NCBI RefSeq assembly: GCF_000344685.1 | Contig: NW_006920416.1 | Coordinates: 9,138 to 73,137, forward strand | Origin: Gloeophyllum trabeum ATCC 11539 | Lineage: Eukaryota; Basidiomycota; Agaricomycetes; Gloeophyllales; Gloeophyllaceae | Direction: 5' to 3' | DNA: 64,000 nucleotides | Shown here: positions 45,388 through 60,579 of the stretch, one piece after another | Layout of the letters: every line of letters starts with the position of its first letter | Numbering within the stretch: the stretch's first letter is position 1 | Translations under genes and position numbers: made by a program | Notes under the pieces: generated by a model | What the model was told of the DNA's origin: nothing | Databases searched by the model: none | What the model saw: only the letters and a program-made list of their open reading frames with translations

Positions 45388-46230
45388 CGTGCGTAGACAG
45401 GTACTCGGAAACGGGGCTGGCGAAGTACGCGATGAAGCAGCTGTCGGCGATGGGGATGTAGATGAATCCCTGACGCGCCCACGTTGCGTCGATGTCGACG
45501 CGGTGGGTGATGAGGTTCTGGGGATCGTGAATGTTTTCCGGGCCTGGCACTTGCAGGCGATGGCATAGCATCCCGCGGAGAGACCGCGCGGCATACTGCG
45601 TTCCCGGTCGGATAGATGGCGTCATACCTGATACGCACGTACCCAGGTGCTCTTTTCGGCGGGAACGGTGTAGGAGGACTCGAGGAGGGACAGCGCTTTT
45701 TCTCGCCTACGAGCCGTGCGTCGAAGCCGAGTGCGTTACGACTTCCGGCGCCGCCGTCCACAGAAGGACCAGGGCGCGCTCTCGGGCAACCTGCCGTGAA
45801 GCAAAGCGCGGGGACGTCCTCGCGAGCGGCGGTACCCATGCGTCGAAGGAGGGGAAGAGCGCATAGTCCAGCGTCGGATCATTGTCGAGAATGTAGTGGT
45901 ACGTACCTGCGGGGACGAGCCCGGATCGAATGGGGCGGCGCCCGTCCTTGTGACGAACCAGAGCGGGAGGAAGGGAGTAGTTGCGGGTGAGGACGGCGCA
46001 GGCGTGGAGCACGGTGGAGAGCGGTATGGAGGGGGCTGCGCTCCAGCGCCCGCCAGGCAAGGGGTGCCGGCGGCGGGGGAGGCTGAGGAAGGGCTGGGCG
46101 TGTTTGGCGTGCTGGATGATGAGCAGCTGGATGTCCTGCCTGCCGCTCAGGTTCTGCGCTGACGGAATAGCGTATGGAGGGAGCGGCCGCTTGCGCCATC
46201 CTTCAGGGAGGCTTCGCTGGGGCTGAGGGA
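45388..46230 (-). pseudogene. HNH-type nuclease-like gene, remnant 2
   Basis: Minus-strand coding segments are QLLIIQHAKHAQPFL and AGTYHYILDNDPTLDYALF (46130-45890), then ESSYTVPAEKSTW ending at 45643, a 47-bp GT-AG intron 45642-45596, and WYAARSLRGMLCH...IHDPQNLITHRVDID...FIYIPIADSCF (45595-45400). The VPxEKxxW and N-L-I-x-x-R-x-D-I arrangement resembles HNH-type nuclease-like proteins expanded in polypores. The frame between the N-terminal and VPAEK segments does not join cleanly, and the C-terminus is cut off at 45388 where another repeat starts. Probably inactive. The family name is from memory. Confidence 0.4.
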
Positions 46231-46987
46231 GTGTGAGCGGCTTGCACGATAATAACAGCCATAAGGGTCAAGGAGCGGGAGGTGCGGAAACAAAACCGAG
46301 GCTGCATTAGGTCAGACGGAATAGCTGGATTAGGAAACGGTGGCTGCGACAGCACGGTCGAGGTACGAATACAAAGGACAGAGAGAGAGAGAATTCTACA
46401 ACTTGGGCGCCACAGCCTCTGGCAGATCCACAACCTTCCCGACAATATTATACCGCTTCCTATGTGCACGTCAGCACGACACGCTCGCAGGGGACAATGA
46501 CGCTGATACGCACGAGAAGAAGCTGTGCCAGTCGTCGAGGACCTTCATCTCGTTCTCGGGCAGGGCGCTGTAGTCCGGGACCGCGTCCTCCGCGTTGAGG
46601 CTCGACATGCCCAGGCCCCTGCTCCCGTCCTTGCCCGCGAAGATGTGGTACGACTTGCCCGGGCCGTACACGTCCTTCTTGTGCGTCACGTCGAAGACCG
46701 TGCCTGCCCCGCTGCTCAGGCGGTGGACACATTTAGGGTTAGGGGGAGGAGCGCACCTTTGATGGAGACGTAGATGGGCTTGGACGGGTCGGACCCGTCG
46801 AACGCTTTCAGCTGCTCGAGCGTGTACGGGTCGTCCTTCGGCGGTGCGAGGTCTTCGCGCGGCGGCTGCATGATCGTCTTTGGCTTCTCGTCGTCGCCTC
46901 GGGACTGCGGGGCGGCAGAGGCGTGTGCAGACGTAGTTTTGGAGAAGTGGCGGCGGAGGAGGAGGACCGGGAGGAGGAGTGCGAGCG
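46112..46987. repeat. Gap-flanking duplicate of 47196-48071
   Basis: 876 bp appear identical to 47196-48071, ending exactly at the N run, with the partner starting exactly after it. Confidence 0.85.
46396..46987 (-). CDS. dap1: Dap1/MAPR-like heme protein, partial copy left of the N gap
   Basis: Exons 46459-46396, 46703-46514 and 46757 onward are base-for-base the same as the 3' part of the gene at 47480-48099, with an offset of 1084. The first exon is cut by the N run at 46988. The two 876-bp copies abut the gap on its two sides (46112-46987 equals 47196-48071), so this is most likely a contig-end overlap that the assembler failed to merge rather than a second gene. Confidence 0.6.
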
Positions 46988-47195
46988 NNNNNNNNNNNNN
47001 NNNNNNNNNNNNNNNNNNNNNNNNNNNNNNNNNNNNNNNNNNNNNNNNNNNNNNNNNNNNNNNNNNNNNNNNNNNNNNNNNNNNNNNNNNNNNNNNNNNN
47101 NNNNNNNNNNNNNNNNNNNNNNNNNNNNNNNNNNNNNNNNNNNNNNNNNNNNNNNNNNNNNNNNNNNNNNNNNNNNNNNNNNNNNNNNNNNNNNN
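46988..47195. other. Assembly gap, 208 N
   Basis: Run of N. The flanking 876-bp sequences on the two sides appear identical. Confidence 0.95.
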
Positions 47196-47479
47196 CTGGA
47201 TGATGAGCAGCTGGATGTCCTGCCTGCCGCTCAGGTTCTGCGCTGACGGAATAGCGTATGGAGGGAGCGGCCGCTTGCGCCATCCTTCAGGGAGGCTTCG
47301 CTGGGGCTGAGGGAGTGTGAGCGGCTTGCACGATAATAACAGCCATAAGGGTCAAGGAGCGGGAGGTGCGGAAACAAAACCGAGGCTGCATTAGGTCAGA
47401 CGGAATAGCTGGATTAGGAAACGGTGGCTGCGACAGCACGGTCGAGGTACGAATACAAAGGACAGAGAGAGAGAGAATT

Positions 47480-48099
47480 CTACAACTTGGGCGCCACAGC
47501 CTCTGGCAGATCCACAACCTTCCCGACAATATTATACCGCTTCCTATGTGCACGTCAGCACGACACGCTCGCAGGGGACAATGACGCTGATACGCACGAG
47601 AAGAAGCTGTGCCAGTCGTCGAGGACCTTCATCTCGTTCTCGGGCAGGGCGCTGTAGTCCGGGACCGCGTCCTCCGCGTTGAGGCTCGACATGCCCAGGC
47701 CCCTGCTCCCGTCCTTGCCCGCGAAGATGTGGTACGACTTGCCCGGGCCGTACACGTCCTTCTTGTGCGTCACGTCGAAGACCGTGCCTGCCCCGCTGCT
47801 CAGGCGGTGGACACATTTAGGGTTAGGGGGAGGAGCGCACCTTTGATGGAGACGTAGATGGGCTTGGACGGGTCGGACCCGTCGAACGCTTTCAGCTGCT
47901 CGAGCGTGTACGGGTCGTCCTTCGGCGGTGCGAGGTCTTCGCGCGGCGGCTGCATGATCGTCTTTGGCTTCTCGTCGTCGCCTCGGGACTGCGGGGCGGC
48001 AGAGGCGTGTGCAGACGTAGTTTTGGAGAAGTGGCGGCGGAGGAGGAGGACCGGGAGGAGGAGTGCGAGCGCGATGGCGATCGCGCTGAGGGAAGCCAT
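47480..48099 (-). CDS. dap1: Dap1-like membrane-anchored cytochrome b5-fold heme protein (MAPR family)
   Basis: Exons 48099-47841, 47787-47598 and 47543-47480 (introns 53 and 54 bp) give 170 residues. Residues 5-20 are a hydrophobic anchor (AIAIALALLLPVLLL). The cytochrome b5-like domain starts at PYTLEQLKAFDGSDPSKPI and continues IYVSIKGTVFDVTH, DVYGPGKSYHIFAGKDGSRG and ends KRYNIVGKVVDLPE. The two Tyr in VYGPGKSYHIFAG (about 99 and 105) match the axial heme Tyr region of Dap1/PGRMC1. Family members bind heme at the ER and support cytochrome P450 enzymes of sterol synthesis. The gene is complete in this copy. Confidence 0.8.
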
Positions 48100-48502
48100 G
48101 GACCGGGAGTTGCCGCGCTGGCGTGCTGCTGCACTTGTGATTTCTCGAAGTGCTGGTGGCGGATCCGGACTGAGTAAGAGGTGTACCCAAGGGGTCTACC
48201 CTCTACACAGAGTGTATATACGTACAAACATGCCAGGTCGTGATACATGGATAGATAGATAAATATTGCTAGGGATACAGCCATAAATAATCACAAGATA
48301 CATCAGCTCTGACCGCGCCCTGCACGGCAGACCTGAGACGTGATCGTCATAAATACCATAAATGTCGTGAACCATTATTCCAGTCGTGGAGGTCCGGGGT
48401 CTTGAATCGCATGCGTGATATAGATGGGTCGCCGCCGTGGAAATCGGAGGTAGCGACGCTCGCCCGACAGTCGTTTCATGGCGCGTCGTGTGCGTCACGT
48501 CG
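48100..48502. other. Intergenic region upstream of the dap1-like gene
   Basis: It lies between the dap1-like start and the stop of the next minus-strand gene and should hold the dap1 promoter. No clear TATA box is seen. Confidence 0.4.
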
Positions 48503-49131
48503 TTATGATATTCTTGACAACTCGGAGCGAATCCTGGCGCCGTAGACGTCGCACGTAGGAACTTGTCGATCTTCATCCTCTTCGACGCTCTCGGCGAAGT
48601 GATATCCTTTCTCCCAAAGGGAGTGGACGCTCAGCGGGAGCGCGGGGATAACCTTTCGGTCAACGAGAAGCTGGGGGAGGATATATCAGTGTTTTGTTCA
48701 TACCGCTGGAGTATTCCCCTCACATTTATCGCATCGCACACCCACTGCCTCCCACCACCGCCGCCGCCGCTATCATACACCGGCACCTCCCTCGACAGGA
48801 GCATGGACAGCCCGACGCCGGTCACGTCCGGGTCGAGCTTGCACAGCAGCACCGCGGCGACCATCCTCTGGTCGTAGTTGACCACCTGCTTGCTCTCGCC
48901 CGCGCGGAAGCGCAGGGTCTGCACCTTTGCCGGGTCGGGCTTTTTCGGCGCGATGGTGAGCGCGGCGTGGAACTTGGCGTGGTCGGGCGAGCGGTAGAAG
49001 AGGAGGTATAGTCGGAGTTTGTTGCTCTGGCTGCTCTTCGGCTGGGTGCAAAGTGAGTGTGAGCGAGCGGAGGGTGGGGGCAGACGCACGGTGGGTCGGC
49101 CGGGCTGGCCTTGGAGCGTCATGACAGACAT
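48503..49131 (-). CDS. DUF6914-like fungal protein
   Basis: Exons 49131-49090, 49041-48724 and 48670-48503 (introns 48 and 53 bp) give 175 residues. The protein reads KLRLYLLFYRSPDHAKFHAALTI near the start, then VNYDQRMVAAVLLCKLD and QWVCDAIN, and after the second intron LLVDRKVIPALP and LWEKGYHFAES. This order (short strand with H-A near the N-terminus, central LL-KL-D, WVxDAI, then a helix) is that of a small protein family common in Agaricomycetes (DUF6914 as I remember it). No function is known. A Gly run before QWVCDAI is unusual. Confidence 0.6.
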
Positions 49132-49726
49132 GTCGGGCTAGTCTAAGCTGAGCGGAGAGAATAAAATACGAGACAGGATGGCCCGCTAACCTGTCTATGT
49201 GCGCATCCATTCATACGGACGATCTTTAAAGACAAGCAATCCGCCTGCGCTCGCGGCACCGAGAGTGAGGTCGCCGCCGGGCTATTGTCGGGCGGCACGA
49301 GTTATGGTTGGCCGACGCCGAGCGCCAGGAGTCTATTGTCCGGTGGGATGTTGTCAAGGGAATGAGACAAAAGGTCTGCGAAAGGCGAGTGTCTCCGTGA
49401 GTGGAGTGCCGCCAACATTGTAGGTCCTTGTATCCCGATCCGAGTAAACTGGACCAGCAGACTCGGACGACGCTCTCAGCATGAACTATTTGACGGTGGC
49501 TGGCCATACGCCGCCTATCCGGCGATTTCCCCGAGGCTACACTCCCCGTTCCTGGCCAGAAATGCAAACAAAAGCAAGAGGAACTGCTGGTCCCGGTTTG
49601 TACAAAGAGGAATGCAGAGCGATCGCCACCGGATCGACAACAATACGTGGGAAATCGCGAAGAGTCACGTTCTGTCACGCGTCGCGCGTTCCATTAGCGT
49701 TTTCACTTGGACGCGTACCGCGACAG
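49132..49726. promoter_or_regulatory. Divergent promoter region of the DUF6914-like gene and thymidylate synthase
   Basis: The 595 bp contain no gene. Two ACGCGT boxes lie at its right end, next to the thymidylate synthase start. Confidence 0.5.
49677..49716. promoter_or_regulatory. Two MCB-type ACGCGT boxes before thymidylate synthase
   Basis: ACGCGT occurs at 49677-49682 and 49711-49716. In yeasts MBF binds ACGCGT and drives thymidylate synthase at G1/S. The second box is only 11 bp from the first ATG, so translation may start at one of the later in-frame ATGs (49736, 49745). Confidence 0.55.
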
Positions 49727-50696
49727 ATGACGAAAATGTGTACGATGATACCACAGCACGAAGAAGAGCAGTACCTCAACCTCATAAAGTCCGTCATCGA
49801 GACCGGCGCACCGAGACCGGACCGAACCGGCACGGGCACGTACTCGCTCTTCGCGCCGCCGCCGCTGCGCTTCTCCCTCGCGGACAGCACCTTCCCCCTG
49901 CTCACCACCAAGCGCACCTTCCTCCGCGGCATCGTCGCCGAGCTTCTTTGGTTCATCAAGGGCAGCACCGACTCGCAGCTGCTCTCCGCGCAGGGCGTGA
50001 AGATCTGGGACGGAAACGGCTCGCAGGACTTCCTCGCGAAGCGCGGGCTCGGGCATCGGAGGGAGGGCGACCTGGGCCCCGTGTATGGCTTCCAGTGGCG
50101 GCATTTTGGGGCGCGGTATGCCGACTGCGATGCGGATTATAGCGGGCAGGGCGTGGACCAGCTCGCCGAGTGCATACGCAAGATCAAGGAGGACCCGACG
50201 GACCGACGTATCATCCTCAGCGCCTGGAATCCCGCGGGTGTGTTCAGCCCGTCTGTGATGCCTGCATGTCCACTCACGCCTTTCAATAGACATCCCGCTG
50301 ATGGCCCTCCCGCCGTGCCACATGCTCTGCCAGTTCTACGTCCACCTCCCCCAGACCCCCGAGGACAAGCCCAAGCTCTCCTGCCTCATGTACCAGCGCT
50401 CCGCCGACCTCGGCCTCGGCATCCCCTTCAACATCGCCTCCTACGCCCTCCTCACGCACATGGTCGCCCACGTCACGCACACCGAGCCGCACGAGCTCGT
50501 CATCCAGCTCGGCGACGCGCACGTGTACAAGGACCACGTCGACGCGCTCAAGGTGCAGCTGGAACGCGAGCCGCGGCCGTTCCCGAAGCTGAGGTGGAGG
50601 AGGGAGGTGCAGAGTATAGATGATTTTGTAGCGGAGGATGTGATCGTGGAGGGCTACGATCCGTACCCGAGCATCGCGATGAAGATGAGTGTCTGA
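49727..50696 (+). CDS. Thymidylate synthase
   Basis: Exons 49727-50237 and 50290-50696 with a 52-bp intron give 305 residues. The enzyme methylates dUMP to dTMP using methylenetetrahydrofolate. Visible hallmarks are [56 protein letters not shown] with the catalytic Cys at about 180, [20 protein letters not shown] and the C-terminal region ending [11 protein letters not shown]. Three in-frame ATGs (49727, 49736, 49745) precede the first conserved residues; I use the first. The gene is complete, and two MCB boxes upstream point to S-phase expression. Confidence 0.95.
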
Positions 50697-53308
50697 GTTG
50701 TATCGAGGTTTGTAGCGTTTACATATTGGTTTGAAGTCTTGCGATCGTGTATCGGTAGATGTGGTCATATAAATTGTTGGATCTCGAGACTATCGGTATT
50801 CGTGAGTGGGACCATGGATGGAACGTCTATTCCGTGTCGCGGCCATCTGCTTCCAAGCATACAAAGATCCCCTCTGACATTCGCTCCCGTATCGTACCAG
50901 CTGTCAGAGCATCCCATGATATCTGGTACTCCATCCCCATCTTCCCCGCTTGCCTCGCTTGCATCGAGCCTTCCTCCGCTACCATCTCCGCGCAATGCTG
51001 CCTCTCACACACCACGCGCGCCGCCAATCCCTCGTATATCTCACTGCCGAAGATCGTCCCTCAACCCCGCGTCCCGCCGTCTCCGCCATACCCGAGCAAT
51101 CGTACCGGGGGAGGCCCAGGACTTGTGGACATCATGGGCTAGCGCTGATTAGGGCATGTAATATAGCGCAAGTCATCCCGCCCTGGGTCCACGTCCATGG
51201 CGAGTTTGGATCCCAGTTGTTAGATGCTGCTGATATACTAGACTCCGCGTACGGTGCGAACTCCGCCGCATCAAGCTCGTCGCAATCATCCTCGGAGCGT
51301 CAACCGCACTCGTACATCAGGTAAGTATTATGCTGTGCGGGCGGGACGCGTCGGCGGGGTACGCAGGCTGCGTTATATAACGCAAGATCTTCCTCCGTCC
51401 TTCGCGTTCTCATCATAGTAGGGATCGCAGCCGTTCACTTCTACGCCATTCGTGCAAGCTTTGGCGCACTGGCTGTCTCGATGGCGTTCAAGCGCGCGCA
51501 TGAGGCCTGCGCGGGGGACGATATGGTTCTGTCACAACATCATCGGGGACTGCATGTATATCTACGACACCCCGCCGGACAAGAAGGGCGATCGGGTGTC
51601 TCGCAGCCATGGCTTCCTTCGTGTTGTTCAAAATGATGATTCTTGGCCACCCTGCGGTCGCTGGTGGCTCTAGATATCCATCGATGCTGAGCCAGGTTCT
51701 CAAATCGCTCCAGTGCAGATGGTCCGTGGTCTGCGTCGTGTCTCGTCAGATTATGCGCTCGTTCAACAAACCGTGCGTTGTTCATTGTAATCTGCTTGGC
51801 GCTTGGACGCCATGCCTGCCATAGCGCATGACTGTGCACTACGCCGCTCTCGAGCGACGAGTGTGTACGAGCCCCTCCGAAAGGCTCACACGCAGGCTCT
51901 CGGCAACCGCATTTTCTCTCTGGAATCCCCTTGCCCCCCTCTACCTCAGCCATGACCGGCTCGTCATTTACACCCACGCGATCTGGCGGGTTCTTAGCTG
52001 TCCCATTCGTCTCTCATTCACTCTACACTTTCTGACTTGCCGGAGCGTCTGCGAGCTCAGTCGGCGCTGCACTGCAACCCCAATTGACTGTGTTTCCTGC
52101 GAGCCCAGAACCTCTTCGCTCGATTGGCTCGTCTTGACTGCTCGCAATCACCACCCGCAGCGCTTGGCGACGGTCGATACACTCCCCCGGTACTCCCTTT
52201 CGTTGAATACAAACACAGCCAAAGTATTTTCCTGCTGCGTGCACATCATCCATGGACACCCGCGGAGGACTTGCCGACCTATACCCCGTCATAGGCTTCT
52301 GCGAGGCCGACGGTAGCGTCCACCGGCTCTACCTGGGCGCCGCCGGCGCGTAGATCTGTTGGGTGTGCGTCTACCTGAGACACGAACTCTAATTTCCGAG
52401 CTGAGTAAGACCAGGGGCCCGGTAACCGTGTCTCAAATTATGGCATGCTGGTGAGCAGAATCGTTCGCCATTGACGCGTATTCCAGGTGGATGACTCGAC
52501 CCTCAGTAATGACGAGGTACGGGGGCCGTTCTCGGCCGGACTGACCTCAATATACAGCGAATTCCGAATTCTGTACCCCCAGAGTCGAAACTTGAAGCAA
52601 AGCCGCCCAACTTCCCCACAACTTTGGAGCCAACCGTCTCGTCCGGACGGTGTAGGATCTTTCTGGTCGTCTATTCCAAGGACTCCGTTACGAGCCCGCC
52701 CGGCCTTTACGCAAGCGCACGGTGATCTACGGTGAGAGCGTGAACGCGTCCCGGCGGGACGCGATTCGCCAAAGCGCGCTAAGTTGCTGAATAATCTGAC
52801 ATCATAGCTTTCTTTGGCATCAGGATTTCTAAGTTTGGTGGCGTGGCTGTGCGCATGCTCTCATTGGTTAGAACTTAATATTCGCGGTGAGTTGGGTGCA
52901 GTCGCCGAGACGCGGTTGGATCCTTGCACCAATGAATAAGCGCGTTTCGATGCTTCCCCGTCCGTACCAAGCGCTACGCTACATTGTCTGGACTTGCTAA
53001 TACAGGTCACGATACCTGGTGAGTCAATACGCTTGCTTGGTACGATGATGACCCGCCTCGGCTTGCTCATTGCCAACGCATCGTGTAGTGGGGCGAGTAA
53101 GTGAACGGGCAATTGACTCGTCCCTTGGACGGCGGTTGAAACGTGCAATTCGGAAATGAAATTTGCTTGTGCAGAGCCGTTGTAGAGCAGATTGTATCAG
53201 AATACGCCATCAAATCACAATTGCAGGGCGAGACCACAGTATATAGGGCGCTGCTCTAAAGTTGACAGGTCAGTTAACTGTCATCGAAAGATCACAACAG
53301 CAAGTCTC
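50697..53308. other. 2.6-kb region without a supportable gene
   Basis: 50.95-51.32 kb (plus) has a Ser/Pro-rich frame ending at a GTAAGT donor (51322), and 51.34-51.62 kb has an open plus frame with a membrane-like VLIIVGIAAVHFYAI. They might be exons of one gene, but I could not join them and recognise no domain. The rest looks intergenic. Confidence 0.3.
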
Positions 53309-55494
53309 ATGGCTAACGCGAACGCCGAAACCTCTTCTCAGGGATCTTCTACTGCTCCGCTTCAGAGGGGGAAAGCCTGCTTGAATTGCAGGTAAGTACG
53401 AGTCACCTTCCTCTCCTCACCGCCATCTCACCTCTGGGATTAAAGGAAGCGTAAAATGGTTAGACTCTCTCTTATATGCTGTATTATCTTCACTGATTAT
53501 CTCAAAAGAAATGCGACGGCGCTCGACCCGTCTGCGGTCAATGCGAGAGAGCCGGACGAGAGGAAGACTGCGAGTATGCAGACGGCGGACGCACTCGAAC
53601 GCAAATGCTGCAGGACACGATCTCAGAGCTCGAGGCGCGCATTGAGGAACTTGAGAATCCGGGCCAGCCTTCAACGTCGGTGACCCTTCATGACCCTCAT
53701 GCTCCTGGCGCTCGGGCTCATGTCGCTTCCAGTACTCAAGGGTTACGGATGGAAGCTACTGGTGGTGTCTTACCAGATGCAACGAGAGGTGAGGACCATC
53801 TGCTAATGGGCCGTTTATTTATTAACTGAGCTATGTCTTGCAGCTGCCGGGCAGTACCCTTACTATGCAGGGGTTAATCCACCCGCTGTGCAGGCAGGCG
53901 TCACTACTGGTTCAGGATGGTGGGATTACGACGAACCTCCCAGGCACATCGCCCGTTCTCTGTACGCCCCCTGACACGCAACAGACTCTAGTATTTCGAG
54001 ATACTGACTTCTGAAACATTTTCCAAGTCTGGAAACCTTCCTTCCACACGCGACACAATTCGGATTCTTCCTGGATCCGCGCCGATTTATGAGCTCTACT
54101 GTGCTTGTGTCTACTCTGGGGCAAGAGAACCGCCCCCTCCCTGCTCTCATGACCGCCGTATACTTGGTAGGTATACGTCTCTCCCGGTCCGACGAAATCC
54201 GAGCCCGGGAGACGGTGTTCCTCGCTCGCGTCCGGAGCCAGCTTGGCCTCGTACTCTCAAATCTGCGCCCAAACCAAGTCATGCAGGCCGTTCAAGCAGA
54301 GGTGATCCTCGCACACTATCTCTTCTACACCGGAAGTATCGTAGAGGCAAGGTACCACACCAGCGCTGCGGTATCACTAACCATGGGTTACCGCCTCAAT
54401 AAAATACACAGTCTGAACGACGTCGTACCCAATGAGTTCACACTTGCACTTCCCCCCGCGCAGGACGCTATTGAGGAGGGAGAGCGGATCAATGGGTTCT
54501 GGATGGTGCTGGTCATGGATAAAGCGTGGGCGGCAGCACTGAACTTGCCTTCGACGACCGGCACCGTAGAGAACGCTATATCACAGATAGATACTCCTTG
54601 GCCTTGGGAAGTTGCTGAATATGAAGAGGTCGGCACCTTTCTTGACTTGGTACTATGTCGGTCCTGACATCGTCTTTAGAATCTCGTGCCAGCAGGAGTA
54701 CGATACTCTCGCACCATACAAAGGTTCCTCGAGGGGGACGTGAGTACACCAACCGGCGGCGGCTCTTCCTTGGCTTGTCTCACCCAAGCTGCTGTCCTCT
54801 TCGAACGGGCCTCTCAATTCACGTGGCGTCCCATCGGTAAGCGCATCTTCGCATACTCGTCACAGTCAAGCGCCTGGACATTGATTGCAGATGCTGCCGC
54901 GCAAACGGAATACTTAACCTTGGAGGCTCGTGCGGAAGAATTTGCCCGGACGATGTTCCCCTTAGACGCCCTACAGGCCTTGTCGATTGACCCTCGCTGC
55001 TGCTTGATGGCGCAGATTCTCGCTCAGCTCGCCATTGTTCGAGTGCACTCGCGCTTCATCACGGAGAACGGGGAATCATTTACCAAATGTCTGAATGCAG
55101 TGGAACGGGTCGCGTTAGCACTACAACGAGTCGACCTAGTACGACTACCCCCGGTTAGTGCACTTCTTGGGGTGAGCAGTAAATGTCAATGCCAACATGA
55201 TGGAGCATGACTGACCACGGTTGAAGACATTGTGTTATCTGGCATGCCAGGACGTGATCCACTATATGGCGGTTATACCGACATTGCCTCCTCAGAGACG
55301 GCCTCAGGGATTCAGCCGAGATAGAGTTGTTGCCACGCTCACCACCATTCTCGCGGCTATGGAAGTATTCGGAGTAGGATGTCCGCTGACTAGTACGTGA
55401 ACATCCCGACGCTGTGATTTCGAGGCGCGTACTAATGGTCCTTGCAGGGTCGCAGGTCATGGAGATTCGTACCGCATTTCCAGGAAATCCTTGA
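53309..55494 (+). CDS. Zn2Cys6 fungal-type transcription factor
   Basis: Nine exons: 53309-53391, 53446-53458, 53509-53788, 53844-53961, 54028-54628, 54680-54836, 54891-55153, 55227-55392 and 55448-55494, giving 543 residues. The binuclear zinc cluster spans Cys 24, 27, 34, 41, 44 and 53 (C-x2-C-x6-C-x6-C-x2-C-x8-C) and is split by two introns, one bounding a 13-bp exon. A short coiled coil (QMLQDTISELEARIEELE) follows for dimerisation. The middle region (FGFFLDPRRF, ILAHYLFYTGSIVEARYH, GFWMVLVMDKAWAAALNLP) is the fungal transcription factor regulatory domain. The target genes are unknown; no metabolic cluster lies next to it. The last exon boundaries are the least certain. Confidence 0.8.
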
Positions 55495-55844
55495 GGCATT
55501 CACTGGACGGAGAACTCACCCGACATATGTTCTCGAAAGGAGATACAGTGCTCTCCACAGCCTCGCCAGGGGCACATTCCACCCCCGTATTTATGTTTCA
55601 TCTCAAGCGACCGTTTGCCTTGTTTTTTTGAATGGGGCAGGTCCTCTTGCTATAGAAGGATGGCTCCGGATCCGTGTGTGTTGTCTCAAATAAAAGTCGA
55701 GAAAGATTACAATTACAAGTAGATAGTCCTACTATACAACATGGGGTATAATGATACAGCTTCTATTAAATAGAGCAGCGACGAACACTGAACACCTAGA
55801 TCCCAAGGGCAAGGTAAAACGCGGTAGAACGTAGCGTGACATGA
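55495..55844. other. Convergent intergenic region
   Basis: It separates the 3' ends of the transcription factor and SMC3. AT-rich, with AATAAA-like sequence near 55688 on the plus strand; no gene. Confidence 0.4.
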
Positions 55845-60338
<4,494 letters not shown>

Positions 60339-60579
60339 CGCTGCAGCGTCCAGCCACCCGAGCGCGTCGCAGTGCAATGAAGGGTTACGCGTGACGCCTC
60401 GCGACAGCGCGTTCGGTGACGGCGATCACGGCCACGTGATTTGCGCGTTCGGGAGCACGCGTGACTTTGTGAAACATTCCCGCCATCCGCGATCAACAAC
60501 GCCGCACACAGCTGCGAGACCCGCGGCAACTTTCTTTATACCTTTTCTCAAGCGGATACCCTGGCGACCCCGACAAACG
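60339..60579. promoter_or_regulatory. Divergent promoter of SMC3 and the NIMA-type kinase, two MCB boxes
   Basis: ACGCGT lies at 60387-60392 and 60457-60462 within a 241-bp intergenic region; the second box is almost exactly midway between the two start codons. MCB boxes fit cell-cycle control of cohesin genes. A TTTATACC stretch lies at 60535-60542, close to the kinase start. Confidence 0.6.

Larger units (their letters stand above)
41219..45390. repeat. Large duplicated block, copy 2 (partner 28290-32720)
   Basis: It has the same module order as copy 1: unit 13, CT-rich stretch, RFQWMARQRG array, unit 14, then the segment running into the second HNH remnant. Confidence 0.7.

Noticed and set aside
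46732..46741. TTAGGGTTAGGG-like telomeric sequence
   Set aside because: Only about two repeat units, located in an intron of the dap1-like gene; not an interstitial telomere.
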